Below are positions 45,196-54,724 of a stretch of DNA of 64,000 nt, piece after piece. Made by a program: the position numbers and the translations under genes. Position 1 is the stretch's first letter. The number at the start of each line of letters is the position of its first letter. This stretch comes from Hartmannibacter diazotrophicus (GTDB taxonomy: Bacteria > Pseudomonadota > Alphaproteobacteria > Rhizobiales > Pleomorphomonadaceae). The notes below the pieces were generated by a model. It saw only the letters and a program-made list of their open reading frames with translations, did not search any database and was not told where the DNA came from. Location of the stretch: contig NZ_LT960614.1 of assembly GCF_900231165.1 (NCBI RefSeq), positions 186,001-250,000 of the forward strand, in the 5' to 3' direction.

Positions 45196-45972
45196 ATGAA
45201 CGCCTTCGCCCCCGATCTGTTTGACGGTCGCACCATCGTCGTGACGGGAGCGGCAAGGGGCATCGGCGCGGCTGTCGCCCGCGAACTCCTGGCGCTTGGC
45301 GCAACGGTCGTCGCCCATGCGGGACGCAAGCCGCCGGCCGATGACGATGATCTCGTCACGGGCCTGCCGGATGCCCATCGCGACCGTCTCACCATCCTTG
45401 AAGCCGACCTTGCCGACGCCGGCGAGGCCGAGCGGCTTGCCGAGGCGATCTTTTCCCGCGTCGGGCGCATCGATGGCCTCGTCAACAACGCCGGGACCAT
45501 GATCGGCCGCATTCCGGCCGAAGAGACGGATCTCGCGGCCTACGAGAAGGTCGTCGACCTCAATGCCCGCTCCGTGGTGCTGCTGACGCGGGCCCTGCTG
45601 CCGGGCATGGGCGAGGGCGCATCGATCGTCAACACGACCTCCATTTCCGCCCGGACCGGCGGCAGCGCCGGCTCGTCGCTTTACAGTTCCGCCAAGGCCT
45701 TTGTCGCGACCTACACCCGCAGCCTTGCCAAGGAACTCGGACCGCGCGGCATCCGGGTCAATTCGGTCGCTCCCGGCACCATCGATACTGCGTTCCACCA
45801 GCGCTACTCCTCGCCGGAAAAGCTGGCCGCGACGGCCAAGGCCATCCCGCTCGGACGGCTCGGAACGCCGGACGACTGCGTCGGCGCCTATCTCTTCCTG
45901 CTCTCCGGCGACCTCAGCGGCTACATCACCGGCCAAAGCATCGACGTGAACGGCGGCCAGCTTCTCGCCTGA
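45196..45972 (+). CDS. SDR family oxidoreductase
   Basis: A 258-aa classical SDR. The NAD motif is VTGAARGIGAAVAREL; NNAGTM follows; catalytic Ser-Tyr-Lys in TTSISARTGGSAGSSLYSSAKAF; PG-type end as NSVAPGTIDT. The C-terminal GQSIDVNGGQ is normal. Substrate not known; the place next to the sugar transporter suggests a sugar or a polyol. Confidence 0.88.
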   Translation: MNAFAPDLFDGRTIVVTGAARGIGAAVARELLALGATVVAHAGRKPPADDDDLVTGLPDAHRDRLTILEADLADAGEAERLAEAIFSRVGRIDGLVNNAGTMIGRIPAEETDLAAYEKVVDLNARSVVLLTRALLPGMGEGASIVNTTSISARTGGSAGSSLYSSAKAFVATYTRSLAKELGPRGIRVNSVAPGTIDTAFHQRYSSPEKLAATAKAIPLGRLGTPDDCVGAYLFLLSGDLSGYITGQSIDVNGGQLLA

Positions 45973-46295
45973 GCCCCGTCGCTCCTCTCTCCGTCATCAG
46001 GTCGTTCTGTCTTCGCACCCTGCGGACGCCTGCGGTCATGTCCCGCCGTGCCGGGAACCGAACCTGCGCGCGCCCTCCTCCGGTGGGCAGCCGAAAACGC
46101 CTGTTTCCGCCTTTCCGGGTCATTCAATCGCAGGTCGTTGACGCGCAAGGATTTTCGTCACATAGCGATAATATAATATGACTTATCATATAGTATGACT
46201 ATTGACTATTTGAGGTCTCTCTCTCAATGATGGCGCATCACCGCGACCGTGTTCGTCAGAAACCAAGGGCGGTGCCATCCTGGGGAGGATATCCA
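45973..46295. other. 323-bp interval upstream of the sugar ABC operon
   Basis: The second half (46138-46215) is unusually AT-rich and holds the promoter and operators of the ytfQ-like gene. The first half shows nothing else. Confidence 0.4.
46176..46198. promoter_or_regulatory. Operator cluster for the sugar operon
   Basis: ATATGA-CTTA-TCATAT (46176-46191) and TCATA-TAG-TATGA (46186-46198) overlap. Such TATGA/TCATA inverted repeats suit the FadR-type GntR protein encoded at the end of the operon. That link is inference. Confidence 0.5.
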
Positions 46296-47255
46296 ATGAA
46301 TTTGAAAGCGTTCCTGTGTTCGACCGTGCTCGCCGTCGGTCTTGTCACGCCAGCCATGGCGGCCGACCTGACGGTCGGTTTCTCGCAGATCGGCTCGGAG
46401 TCCGGCTGGCGCGCGGCGGAAACCTCCGTCACCAAGCAGCAGGCCGAACAGCGCGGCATCAACCTGAAGTTCGCCGATGCCCAGCAGAAGCAGGAAAACC
46501 AGATCAAGGCGATCCGGTCCTTCATCGCCCAGGGCGTTGATGCGATCTTCCTTGCCCCCGTCGTGGCCACCGGCTGGGACGCAGTGCTGAAGGAAGCCAA
46601 CGAGGCCGAGATTCCGGTAATCCTGCTCGACCGCACGGTTGACGCCCCCGACGACCTTTATCTCACCGCCGTCACCTCCGACACCGTGCACGAAGGCAAG
46701 GTTGCCGGCGACTGGCTGGTGCAGGACGTCGGCGACAAGCCCTGCAACATCGTCGAGCTTCAGGGCACGACCGGCTCCTCGCCGGCAATCAACCGCAAGA
46801 AGGGCTTCGAGCAGGCTCTCGCCGGTCATGACAACCTGAAGATCATCCGGTCGCAGACCGGCGACTTCACCCGCACCAAGGGCAAGGAAGTGATGGAAAG
46901 CTTCCTCAAAGCGGAAGACGGCGGCAAGAACATCTGCGCCCTCTATGCCCACAACGACGACATGGCCGTCGGCGCGATCCAGGCGATCAAGGAAGCCGGC
47001 CTCAAGCCGGGCACCGACATTCTCGTCGTCTCGGTCGATGCTGTGCCGGACATCTTCAAGGCCCTGGCCGCCGGCGAGGCGAATGCCACTGTCGAGCTGA
47101 CGCCCAACATGGCCGGCCCCGCCTTCGATGCCCTGGAGAAGTTCAAGGCCGACGGCACCGTGCCGCCGAAGTGGATCCAGACGGAATCGAAGCTCTACAC
47201 GCAGGCCGACGATCCGATGAAGGTCTACGAGGAGAAGAAGGGCCTCGGTTACTGA
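46296..47255 (+). CDS. ytfQ: Sugar ABC transporter substrate-binding protein, YtfQ-like
   Basis: A 319-aa periplasmic binding protein with signal peptide (cut after PAMAA). GFSQIGSESGWRAAETSV, QKQENQIKAIRSFIAQGVDAIFLAPVV and NDDMAVGAIQAIKEAG match E. coli YtfQ, which binds galactofuranose. The two-permease operon downstream supports this naming. The real sugar may differ. Confidence 0.85.
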   Translation: MNLKAFLCSTVLAVGLVTPAMAADLTVGFSQIGSESGWRAAETSVTKQQAEQRGINLKFADAQQKQENQIKAIRSFIAQGVDAIFLAPVVATGWDAVLKEANEAEIPVILLDRTVDAPDDLYLTAVTSDTVHEGKVAGDWLVQDVGDKPCNIVELQGTTGSSPAINRKKGFEQALAGHDNLKIIRSQTGDFTRTKGKEVMESFLKAEDGGKNICALYAHNDDMAVGAIQAIKEAGLKPGTDILVVSVDAVPDIFKALAAGEANATVELTPNMAGPAFDALEKFKADGTVPPKWIQTESKLYTQADDPMKVYEEKKGLGY

Positions 47256-47273
47256 TCGCGCCTCCCAAGCACA

Positions 47274-47301
47274 GCCCGGCCGGATTTCGCTCTGGCCGGG
47301 C
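47274..47301 (+). other. Hairpin after ytfQ
   Basis: GCCCGGCC (47274-47281) and GGCCGGGC (47294-47301), loop of 12 bases, no T run. Probably protects the binding-protein mRNA and limits read-through into the ATPase gene. Confidence 0.6.
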
Positions 47302-47352
47302 CTTCGATCCCGGCATCCGGGATGACGACCGGCCGATCGAGCGTGGTGCGTG

Positions 47353-48891
47353 ATGACCAGTCCTTCCTCCGACCATCCTTCGCTCCTGGAAATCAGGGGC
47401 CTGACGAAAATCTTCGCCGGCAGCTTCCGCGCCCTGGACCGGGTCGACTTCACGGTTCGGGCGGGTGAGATCCATGCGCTGCTCGGCGAAAACGGCGCCG
47501 GCAAGTCGACCCTGATCAAGGCCGTGACCGGCATCCATGCGCCGGATGGCGGCGAGATCCGCCTCGCCGGTCAGGAAATCCGTCCGAGCAATGCCGAGGA
47601 GGCCCTGGTGGCCGGCATCGCGACCGTCTATCAGGAGGTCGCCCTCCTGCCCAATCTGTCGGTCGCGCAAAATCTCTTTCTCGGTCGCCAGCCGACCCGC
47701 TTCGGCCTCGTGCGCGAGCGCGAAATGCGACGCCGGGCCAGTGAACTGCTGCAAGGCTTCGGCCTCGACATCGACGTGTCGGCGCCGCTCGGCGACTATT
47801 CGGTCGCCGTCCAGCATATCGCCGCCATCGCCCGCGCCGTCGATCTTTCCGCCCGCGTGCTGATCCTCGACGAACCGACGGCAAGCCTCGACGCCCACGA
47901 GGTCGAGGTCCTCTTCGCCGTCATGCGCCAGCTTCGGGAACGCGGCATCGGCATCGTCTTCGTCTCGCATTTCCTGGATCAGGTCTATCGGATCTGCGAC
48001 CGCATCACTGTGCTGCGCAACGGCTGTCTCGTCGGCGAGCGGTTGGTCGCCGAGTTGCCGCGTGGCGATCTCGTCCGGATGATGCTCGGCCGGGAACTGG
48101 CCGAGGTGGAAGCCGAAAAGGCGGCACCGATGCAGTCCCGCGCCGGTCCTTCGCTCTTTGAGGCCGAGAATGTCGGCAAGCGCGGCCTCGTCGAGCCCTT
48201 CGACCTTGACCTGCGAGCCGGCGAAGTGGTCGGCCTTGCCGGTCTTCTCGGCTCCGGGCGCACGGAGACCGCCCGCCTCGTCTTCGGGGCCGACAAGGCT
48301 GATGCCGGCCGCATCGCGGTCGACGGCGCCGTGGTGCGCATCGCAAGCCCCCGGGACGCCATCCGCCTCGGCTTCGGCTTCTGTCCGGAGGAGCGCAAGA
48401 CCGAGGGCATCGTCGCCGATCTGACCGTGCGCGAGAATATCGTTCTGGCGCTCCAGGCGCGCCGGGGATGGCTGCATCCGCTTTTCCGCCGCGAGCAGGA
48501 TGAAATCGCCGACCGCTTTATCAAGCTGCTCGATATCCGGCCGGCCGATCCGGAACGCCCGATCGGGCTTCTGTCAGGCGGCAATCAGCAGAAGGCCCTG
48601 CTGGCGCGCTGGCTCGCCACCGAGCCCCGCCTGCTGATCCTCGACGAGCCGACGCGCGGCATCGATGTCGGCGCCCACGCCGAGATCATCCGCTTGATCC
48701 GCAGGCTCTGCGACGAGGGGCTCGCTCTTCTCGTCGTCTCCTCCGAGATCGAGGAGATCGTCACCTATGCCGACCGGGTGATTGTTCTCAGGGACCGCAA
48801 TCATATCGCCGTGCTCGAGGGCGAGGCGGTCACGGTCACCGGCGTCGTCGCGGCCATCGCCGATGGCGATCAGGATCGAAAGGTGGCATGA
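47353..48891 (+). CDS. ytfR: Sugar ABC transporter ATP-binding protein (two NBDs)
   Basis: A 512-aa protein with two ATPase domains as in the carbohydrate-uptake class 2 family. Domain 1: Walker A GENGAGKST, Walker B VLILDEPTASLD. Domain 2: degenerate P-loop LLGSGRTE, signature LSGGNQQKALLARW and LLILDEPTRGID. Typical of RbsA/YtfR. Start ATG 47353; stop overlaps the next ATG. Confidence 0.93.
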   Translation: MTSPSSDHPSLLEIRGLTKIFAGSFRALDRVDFTVRAGEIHALLGENGAGKSTLIKAVTGIHAPDGGEIRLAGQEIRPSNAEEALVAGIATVYQEVALLPNLSVAQNLFLGRQPTRFGLVREREMRRRASELLQGFGLDIDVSAPLGDYSVAVQHIAAIARAVDLSARVLILDEPTASLDAHEVEVLFAVMRQLRERGIGIVFVSHFLDQVYRICDRITVLRNGCLVGERLVAELPRGDLVRMMLGRELAEVEAEKAAPMQSRAGPSLFEAENVGKRGLVEPFDLDLRAGEVVGLAGLLGSGRTETARLVFGADKADAGRIAVDGAVVRIASPRDAIRLGFGFCPEERKTEGIVADLTVRENIVLALQARRGWLHPLFRREQDEIADRFIKLLDIRPADPERPIGLLSGGNQQKALLARWLATEPRLLILDEPTRGIDVGAHAEIIRLIRRLCDEGLALLVVSSEIEEIVTYADRVIVLRDRNHIAVLEGEAVTVTGVVAAIADGDQDRKVA

Positions 48892-49943
48892 CCATGCAGG
48901 ATGCCGAAGGGACGTCGACGCAGATCGATGCCCGGACAAAGCCGCCGGGGGGAGGGATCATGGCCTTGCGCCTGCCGAGGACGGGAACCGCGCAGGTCGC
49001 CGCCTTCCTGCTGATTCTCATGATCGACTGGATCGTCTCGCCGCAGTTCTTCGATATCCGGCTGCAGGACGGCCGGCTCTTCGGCAGCCTCGTCGACGTC
49101 TTCAATCGCGGCGCGCCCGTGGCGCTGCTCTCGCTCGGCATGGTGCTCGTCATCGCCACGCGCGGCATCGATCTGTCCGTCGGCGCCGTGATGGCGATCT
49201 GCGGCGCGATTGCCGCGAGCCTTGCCGACAGCCACTCCGTGTTCATTTGCGTGGCCGCCGCTCTCGGCGCCGGCGCGCTCTGCGGCCTGTGGAACGGCAT
49301 CCTCGTCGCGGTCTTCGGCATCCAGCCGATTGTCGCAACCCTCATCCTCATGGTGGCCGGGCGCGGCATCGCGCAGCTCATCACTGAGGGGCGGATCGTG
49401 ACCTTCACCTCGCCGGACCTTGCCTGGTTCGGCGGCGGCTCCCTTCTCGGCATCCCGACGCCCGTCGTCCTCACCCTGCTGATGCTGGTCCTCACCGTCG
49501 CCCTCGTTCGCGGCACCGCGCTCGGCCTCCTGATCGAGGCGACCGGCGCCAACGCGACGGCAAGCCGCCTGTCGGGCATCAACATCCGCGTGACCACCAT
49601 CGCGGTCTATGTCTGGTGCGGCATCTGCGCGGCGCTCGCCGGCATCGTCGCGGCGGCCGACATTCTCGGCGCCGACGCCAACAACGCCGGCCTTTGGCTC
49701 GAGCTCGACGCCATCCTCGCGGTCGTCATCGGCGGCACCTCGCTCTTCGGCGGCCGCTTCAGTCTCGTGCTTGCCGTTCTCGGCGCCCTGATCATTCAGG
49801 CCATGAACACGGGCATCCTCCTGAGCGGCCTGCGTCCCGAACTGAACCTCGTCATCAAGGCCGTCGTGGTCCTTGTCGTCCTGCTGCTGCAGTCGCCGAC
49901 AATGGAGGCGATGAGAGGCTATTTCGTGCGGGAGAAACGCTGA
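48888..49943 (+). CDS. ytfT: Sugar ABC transporter permease, YtfT-like
   Basis: A 351-aa permease of the RbsC family with about nine membrane helices; GMVLVIATRGIDLSVGAVMAICGAIAA is the hallmark. ATGA overlap with ytfR and TGATG overlap with the next gene. An ATG at 48894 is also possible. Confidence 0.9.
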   Translation: MTMQDAEGTSTQIDARTKPPGGGIMALRLPRTGTAQVAAFLLILMIDWIVSPQFFDIRLQDGRLFGSLVDVFNRGAPVALLSLGMVLVIATRGIDLSVGAVMAICGAIAASLADSHSVFICVAAALGAGALCGLWNGILVAVFGIQPIVATLILMVAGRGIAQLITEGRIVTFTSPDLAWFGGGSLLGIPTPVVLTLLMLVLTVALVRGTALGLLIEATGANATASRLSGINIRVTTIAVYVWCGICAALAGIVAAADILGADANNAGLWLELDAILAVVIGGTSLFGGRFSLVLAVLGALIIQAMNTGILLSGLRPELNLVIKAVVVLVVLLLQSPTMEAMRGYFVREKR

Positions 49944-50923
49944 TGCGCCGCTTTGCCCCCGTTCTTGTCACGACGGTCGTGTTCCTGCTCGGCTTTGCCT
50001 ACTGCACGATGCAGTTTCCGAACTTTGCTTCCACGCGCGTTGTCATGAATCTTCTCACCGACAATGCCTTCCTCGGCATTCTCGCCGTCGGCATGACCTT
50101 CGTCATCATTTCCGGCGGCATCGATCTGTCGGTCGGCTCCGTCATCGGTTTCTCGACGGTGTTTCTGGCGCTCGCCATCGGCAACGGCGTTCCGCCGCTT
50201 CTCGCCTTCGCGCTCCTGCTGCTCATTTGCGCCGCCTTCGGCGCGGCGATGGGCGCCATCATCCACAAGTTCGAGATGCCGCCCTTTATCGTCACGCTGG
50301 CGGGCATGTTCCTGGCGCGTGGCGCCGCCTTCCTGATGTCGACCGAGTCCGTCCCGATCGACGCCTCGCTCTATGCCGATGTCGCCGCCTTCTCCATCCG
50401 CCTGCCCGGCGGCGGGCGCCTGCGCATCATCGCGATGATCATGATCGCCGTCTTCATTCTCGGCGGCATCCTGCTGCACTACACGCGCTTCGGCACCAAC
50501 GTCTATGCGCTCGGCGGCAGCCGCACGACGACGGCGCTGATGGGCGTCCGCGTCGGCCGGACGACGGTCGCCGTCTACATGCTGTCCAGCGTTCTGGCCG
50601 GCCTTGCGGGCATCGTCTTTTCCTTCTACACGGCCGCGGGCTATTCTCTGGCGGCCGTCGGTGTGGAACTCGATACGATCGCGGCCGTGGTCATCGGCGG
50701 AACGCTGCTGACGGGCGGCTCGGGCACGATCTTCGGGACCTTCATCGGCATCCTGATCCAGGGTCTGATCCAGACCTACATCACCTTTGATGGAACCTTG
50801 TCGAGCTGGTGGATGAAGATTGCGACCGGACTTCTGCTCTTTGTGTTCATCGGCCTGCAGCAGGGCCTGACACGCCTCGCGCGTCGCCCTGTTCTGGCCG
50901 GCGCGGGGGCGCGGGCGACATGA
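49943..50923 (+). CDS. yjfF: Sugar ABC transporter permease, YjfF-like
   Basis: A 326-aa RbsC-type permease with GMTFVIISGGIDLSVGSVIGFSTV and GGTLLTGGSGTIFGTFIG. Second permease, as in the YtfQRT-YjfF system. Its stop overlaps the regulator start (ATGA). Confidence 0.9.
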   Translation: MRRFAPVLVTTVVFLLGFAYCTMQFPNFASTRVVMNLLTDNAFLGILAVGMTFVIISGGIDLSVGSVIGFSTVFLALAIGNGVPPLLAFALLLLICAAFGAAMGAIIHKFEMPPFIVTLAGMFLARGAAFLMSTESVPIDASLYADVAAFSIRLPGGGRLRIIAMIMIAVFILGGILLHYTRFGTNVYALGGSRTTTALMGVRVGRTTVAVYMLSSVLAGLAGIVFSFYTAAGYSLAAVGVELDTIAAVVIGGTLLTGGSGTIFGTFIGILIQGLIQTYITFDGTLSSWWMKIATGLLLFVFIGLQQGLTRLARRPVLAGAGARAT

Positions 50924-51687
50924 CTAGCCCCATCGTCGTCATTCCGGCAGGCCGGCACCAGTCGAGCCAGGTGAGCGTCACTCGCACGCTCGCCATCGAC
51001 ATCATTTCCGGCAGATATCCGGAAGGAAGCCTCCTGCCGCGCGATGCCGAGCTGTCGTCGATGTTTTCGGTCTCGCGCACCGTGCTGCGCGAAAGCATGA
51101 AGACGCTGTCCGCCAAGGGGCTGATCGTGGCCAAGGCCAAGGTCGGAACGCGGGTGCGCGAGCGTGCCGACTGGAACATGTTCGATCCGGACCTCATCGC
51201 CTGGCACCTGGAGGCCGGCGTCAGCAAGCGCTTCCTGCGCGACCTTGCCGACATCCGCCTTGCCGTCGAGCCGCGCGCGGCGGAGCTTGCCGCGCTTCGG
51301 CGCGTGCCGGAGATGGTCGCCGCCATGCGCGAGAGCCTTGCGGCGATGGAGGCGGCCGACAGCACGTCGCTGGCCTTTGCCGAGGCCGACCTGGACCTGC
51401 ACCTGAAGATCGCGGCCGCATCCGGCAATCCCTTCATGCGCAGCATCGGCGCGGTGGTCGAGGCCGCCTTGCGGGCCTCCTTCCGGCTCAGTGCGCCCGC
51501 CGAGCCGGAAGACCGCGACCTTGTGCTCAAGACCCATGGCGCCATCGTCGATGCGATCGAGGCCGGCAACCCGGAAGCCGCCGCCGATGCCATGGTCGAC
51601 GTGATCCTGAACGGCATGCGCCGGCACGGAGCCGTCAGCCCGCTGCCGCAGCGGCGCAGCCGGCTCGGCGGGGTCGTTTCCCCTTGA
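50920..51687 (+). CDS. FadR/FCD-type GntR regulator
   Basis: A 255-aa regulator: winged HTH at about 22-75 (GSLLPRDAELSSMFSVSRTVLRESMKTLSAKGLI) and FCD ligand domain at about 95-235 with metal-binding His residues (DLDLHLKIAAASGN, KTHGAIVDAIEAGN). It likely controls the sugar operon it belongs to through the operators at 46176-46198. Ligand unknown, probably a sugar acid. Confidence 0.9.
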   Translation: MTSPIVVIPAGRHQSSQVSVTRTLAIDIISGRYPEGSLLPRDAELSSMFSVSRTVLRESMKTLSAKGLIVAKAKVGTRVRERADWNMFDPDLIAWHLEAGVSKRFLRDLADIRLAVEPRAAELAALRRVPEMVAAMRESLAAMEAADSTSLAFAEADLDLHLKIAAASGNPFMRSIGAVVEAALRASFRLSAPAEPEDRDLVLKTHGAIVDAIEAGNPEAAADAMVDVILNGMRRHGAVSPLPQRRSRLGGVVSP

Positions 51688-51745
51688 TGACGGCGACACC
51701 GCATCCGATCCCATTCAAGACAGTCCACGAAAGACGAGGATAACG

Positions 51746-52678
51746 ATGACAACGAGTGCCGAGGGCCCCCGCTACAAGGGCGTTTTCCCGGTGGCCCCCA
51801 CCATTTTCGACGCGAGGGGCGAACTGGACCTGCAAGGCCAGTGCCGGGCCATCGACTTCATGATCGACGCCGGCTCCAACGGCATCTGCATCCTCGCCAA
51901 CTTTTCCGAGCAGTTCTCGCTGACCGACGCCGAGCGCGACGCCGTGGCCGAGACCGTGCTGAAGCATGTCGCGGACCGCGTTCCCGTCATCGTGACGACA
52001 AGCCACTTCTCGCCGCGCATTTGCGCCGAGCGTTCCGCAAGGGCCGAAGCGCTGGGCGCCGCGATGGTGATGGTGATGCCGCCCTATCACGGCGCGACCT
52101 TCCGCGTCGGCGAGCCCGGCATCTACGACTTCTTCCGCACCGTCTCCGACGCGATCTCCATCCCGATCATGATCCAGGATGCGCCCGTCGCCGGCACGCC
52201 GCTGTCGCCGGAATTCCTGGCAAGGATGGCGAAGGAGATCGAGCAGGTCTCCTATTTCAAGATCGAGACCGCGATGGCCGCGGCAAAACTTCGCCGGCTT
52301 ATTGAACTGGGCGGAACCGCGATCGAAGGCCCGTGGGACGGCGAGGAGGCGATCACGCTGATGCCCGACCTCGACGCCGGCGCGACAGGTGCGATGACCG
52401 GCGGCGGCTATCCGGACGGCATCCGCCAGATCCTCGACCCCTATGTCGCCGGCGACCGCGAGGCCGCCATGCAGGCCTATGAGCGCTGGCTGCCGCTGAT
52501 CAACTACGAGAACCGGCAGTGCGGTCTGCTCGCCTGCAAGGCGCTGATGAAGGAAGGCGGGGTGATCGCCTGCGAGGACGCCCGCGCGCCGCTCGCCCCG
52601 CTGCATCCGGCAACAAGGGCCGGCCTCATCGAACTCGCCTCCCGCCTCGACGCGATGGTGTTGAAGTGGGGCAAATAA
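51746..52678 (+). CDS. DapA-family aldolase/dehydratase
   Basis: A 310-aa TIM-barrel. GVFPVAPTIFDARGELD and GSNGICILANFSEQFSLTDAERD match the family; the Schiff-base Lys is in SYFKIET (about 172). The closest outline is that of 2-keto-3-deoxy-sugar-acid dehydratases and aldolases (for example 2-keto-3-deoxy-L-arabinonate dehydratase), not true dihydrodipicolinate synthase. It follows the FadR-type gene by 58 bases. Substrate unknown. Confidence 0.85.
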   Translation: MTTSAEGPRYKGVFPVAPTIFDARGELDLQGQCRAIDFMIDAGSNGICILANFSEQFSLTDAERDAVAETVLKHVADRVPVIVTTSHFSPRICAERSARAEALGAAMVMVMPPYHGATFRVGEPGIYDFFRTVSDAISIPIMIQDAPVAGTPLSPEFLARMAKEIEQVSYFKIETAMAAAKLRRLIELGGTAIEGPWDGEEAITLMPDLDAGATGAMTGGGYPDGIRQILDPYVAGDREAAMQAYERWLPLINYENRQCGLLACKALMKEGGVIACEDARAPLAPLHPATRAGLIELASRLDAMVLKWGK

Positions 52679-52734
52679 TGCGGTCGAGCCGGGCGGCGCC
52701 AGCCGTCGCCCGCAACCGGCGCAATTGGCCTCAG

Positions 52735-52897
52735 CCTTTCCATCGTCATCACCGGGCTTGACCCGGTGACCCACTCGCCGAACGGCAAATGACGCCCTTG
52801 GAGAGTGAAGAAGCGCGAACGGATCACACTGTGCCGTCAGCCAGTGCCGGGAGATGATTGGGTTGCCGGCTCAAGGCCGGCAATGACGATCGAAAGG
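52735..52897. repeat. 163-bp inverted-repeat element (REP/MITE-like)
   Basis: The ends are 15-bp inverted repeats (52735-52749 and 52883-52897) with one mismatch. Inside are two hairpins with 8-bp stems and 5-base loops: TCACCGGG/CCCGGTGA (52749-52769) and TTGCCGGC/GCCGGCAA (52863-52883). Such palindromes are dispersed in many Hyphomicrobiales genomes (family memory). It lies between two convergent genes and may also act as their terminator. No coding capacity. Confidence 0.6.
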
Positions 52898-52961
52898 CCA
52901 AGCGTCTCCTCGCATCGGCACTGCCCGATCACGGGACCGAAGCCGACTTACTGGCACTGAC

Positions 52962-53696
52962 TTACAGCGCCCAGCCGCCGTCGATGGCGAAGGCCTGGCC
53001 GGTCGTGTAGGTCGCGCCCGCGAGATACACCGCGAAGTCGGCGATCTCCTCGGGCGTGCCGAGGCGGCCCATCGGCTGGCGGGCGATGAAGTCCGCCCGC
53101 GCCTTCTCGTAATCGCCGGTGGCCGCAAGGCGCTGTTCCAGCGAGGGGCTCTGCACCGTGCCGGGGCAGATCGCGTTGCAGCGGATGCCTTGTGCCACAT
53201 AGTCGGCGGCGACCGACTTGGTGAGGCCGATGACGGCGGCCTTGGAGAGCGAATAGGCGCAGCGGTTCGGCACGCCCTTCATGCTGCTGGCCACCGACGA
53301 CATGTTGATGATCGCTCCGTCGCCCCGTTCCAGCATGCCCGGCAGCACCGCCTTGATGAGGCGGGTCATCGAGCGGACGTTGAGCGCGATGGCGAAATCG
53401 AAGTCCTCCTCGCTCATGTCGAGGATCGAACCGGCATGGACGTAGCCGGCGCAGTTGAAGAGGATATCCACCGGTCCGGCTTCGGCGATCGTGGTGGCAA
53501 TCGAATGGGCGTCGAGCACGTCGAGCTGGCGGGTCGTCACGCCGGCTTCACCGACAAGGGTGCCGAGCGTCTCCCCGTTGATGTCCGTCGCAATGACATG
53601 GGCGCCGGCCGCGGCGAAGGCGAGGGCGCTGGCCCGCCCGATACCCTGCCCGGCTGCTGTGACAAGGGCCGTCTTGCCCAGAAGATTGGTCGTCAT
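52962..53696 (-). CDS. SDR family oxidoreductase (DHRS6/KDF dehydrogenase-like)
   Basis: A 244-aa SDR with TAAGQGIGRASALAFAAAG, NCAGYVHAG, and the catalytic SSVASS...YSLSKAAVIGLTKSVAADYV. Relatives include DHRS6 and 2-keto-3-deoxy-L-fuconate dehydrogenases. Last gene of the operon deoC-ALDH-kinase-SDR; substrate likely a sugar-derived acid, inferred from context. Confidence 0.87.
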   Translation of the reverse strand: MTTNLLGKTALVTAAGQGIGRASALAFAAAGAHVIATDINGETLGTLVGEAGVTTRQLDVLDAHSIATTIAEAGPVDILFNCAGYVHAGSILDMSEEDFDFAIALNVRSMTRLIKAVLPGMLERGDGAIINMSSVASSMKGVPNRCAYSLSKAAVIGLTKSVAADYVAQGIRCNAICPGTVQSPSLEQRLAATGDYEKARADFIARQPMGRLGTPEEIADFAVYLAGATYTTGQAFAIDGGWAL

Positions 53697-53753
53697 GGCG
53701 TCGTTTCCTCGTGTGTTCTTGTTGTCGTTGCTGGAAGGTCGGTCGGGAAGCGG

Positions 53754-54695
53754 TCAGGCGGGCGTCGATGTTGCGAGCAGGGCGTCGATCTCCGCGCGCT
53801 TCGGCATTGAGGCTGCGGCGCCGGGACGGGTGATCGATATGCCGGCGGTGGCACTGCCGAAGCGGACGGCGGCGATCGGGTCCAGTCCTTCCGAGAGGGC
53901 GGCGGTGAAGCCGCCGACAAAGGCATCGCCCGCGCCGGTCGTGTCGATCACCTTGCCGCCGGTGATCGCCGAGACGATGACCGATTTCTCCCGCGTATGA
54001 TAAAGCGCGCCGCGCGCGCCGAGCGTGATCAGCGCGCAGCCGACGCCGCGCTGAAGCAGGATGTCGCCGGCCCGCCGTGCGTCGTCCTCGTTGCCGGGCG
54101 CGATGCCGGTCAGCATCGCGGCCTCGGTTTCGTTGGGCGCGATATAGTCGCAGAGAGGATAGATGGCGTCGGGCAGCGGGGCTGCCGGAGCGGGGTTGAA
54201 CACCGTCGTCACACCGGCCTCGCGTGCGATGGCAAGCCCGCGCACGGCCGCATCGACGGGCTGTTCCAACTGCGTGACGAAGACCTTTGCCGAACGGATC
54301 ACGTCGGCATTGGCCTCCACGTCCGCCGGCGTGATGGTGCCCGCCGCGCCCGGATAGACGATGATGGCGTTCTCGCCGGTCTCCGGATTGACGAAGATGA
54401 AGGCGGCGCCAGTTGGCTCGATAGTTGATTGCGTCACGCATGCGGTGACGCCGTCCTTGGCCCAGGCCGCAAGGGCGTTGTCGCCGAAGCTGTCCTTGCC
54501 GATCTTGGAGATGAAGGAGACCTTGGCGCCCGCGCGCGCCGAGGCGACCGCCTGGTTGGCCCCCTTGCCGCCCGGCCCCATGATGAAGCCCTTGCCGATG
54601 ATCGTCTCGCCGATCGCGGGCAGGCGGTCGGCCCGGAAGGCGAGATCGGCAACGAAGATGCCGAGATTGGCGACGCCCTTCTTCTGGTCACTCAT
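53754..54695 (-). CDS. rbsK: Ribokinase family sugar kinase
   Basis: A 313-aa PfkB-family kinase. GPGGKGANQAVASARAGA binds the sugar, and DTTGAGDAFVGGF holds the catalytic Asp and anion hole. Closest to ribokinase and deoxyribokinase. With DeoC in the same operon, 2-deoxyribose is a fair guess. 29 bases from the ALDH gene. Confidence 0.9.
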   Translation of the reverse strand: MSDQKKGVANLGIFVADLAFRADRLPAIGETIIGKGFIMGPGGKGANQAVASARAGAKVSFISKIGKDSFGDNALAAWAKDGVTACVTQSTIEPTGAAFIFVNPETGENAIIVYPGAAGTITPADVEANADVIRSAKVFVTQLEQPVDAAVRGLAIAREAGVTTVFNPAPAAPLPDAIYPLCDYIAPNETEAAMLTGIAPGNEDDARRAGDILLQRGVGCALITLGARGALYHTREKSVIVSAITGGKVIDTTGAGDAFVGGFTAALSEGLDPIAAVRFGSATAGISITRPGAAASMPKRAEIDALLATSTPA

Positions 54696-54724
54696 GGAAA
54701 CGGAACTCCGGGACAACTTGCATG

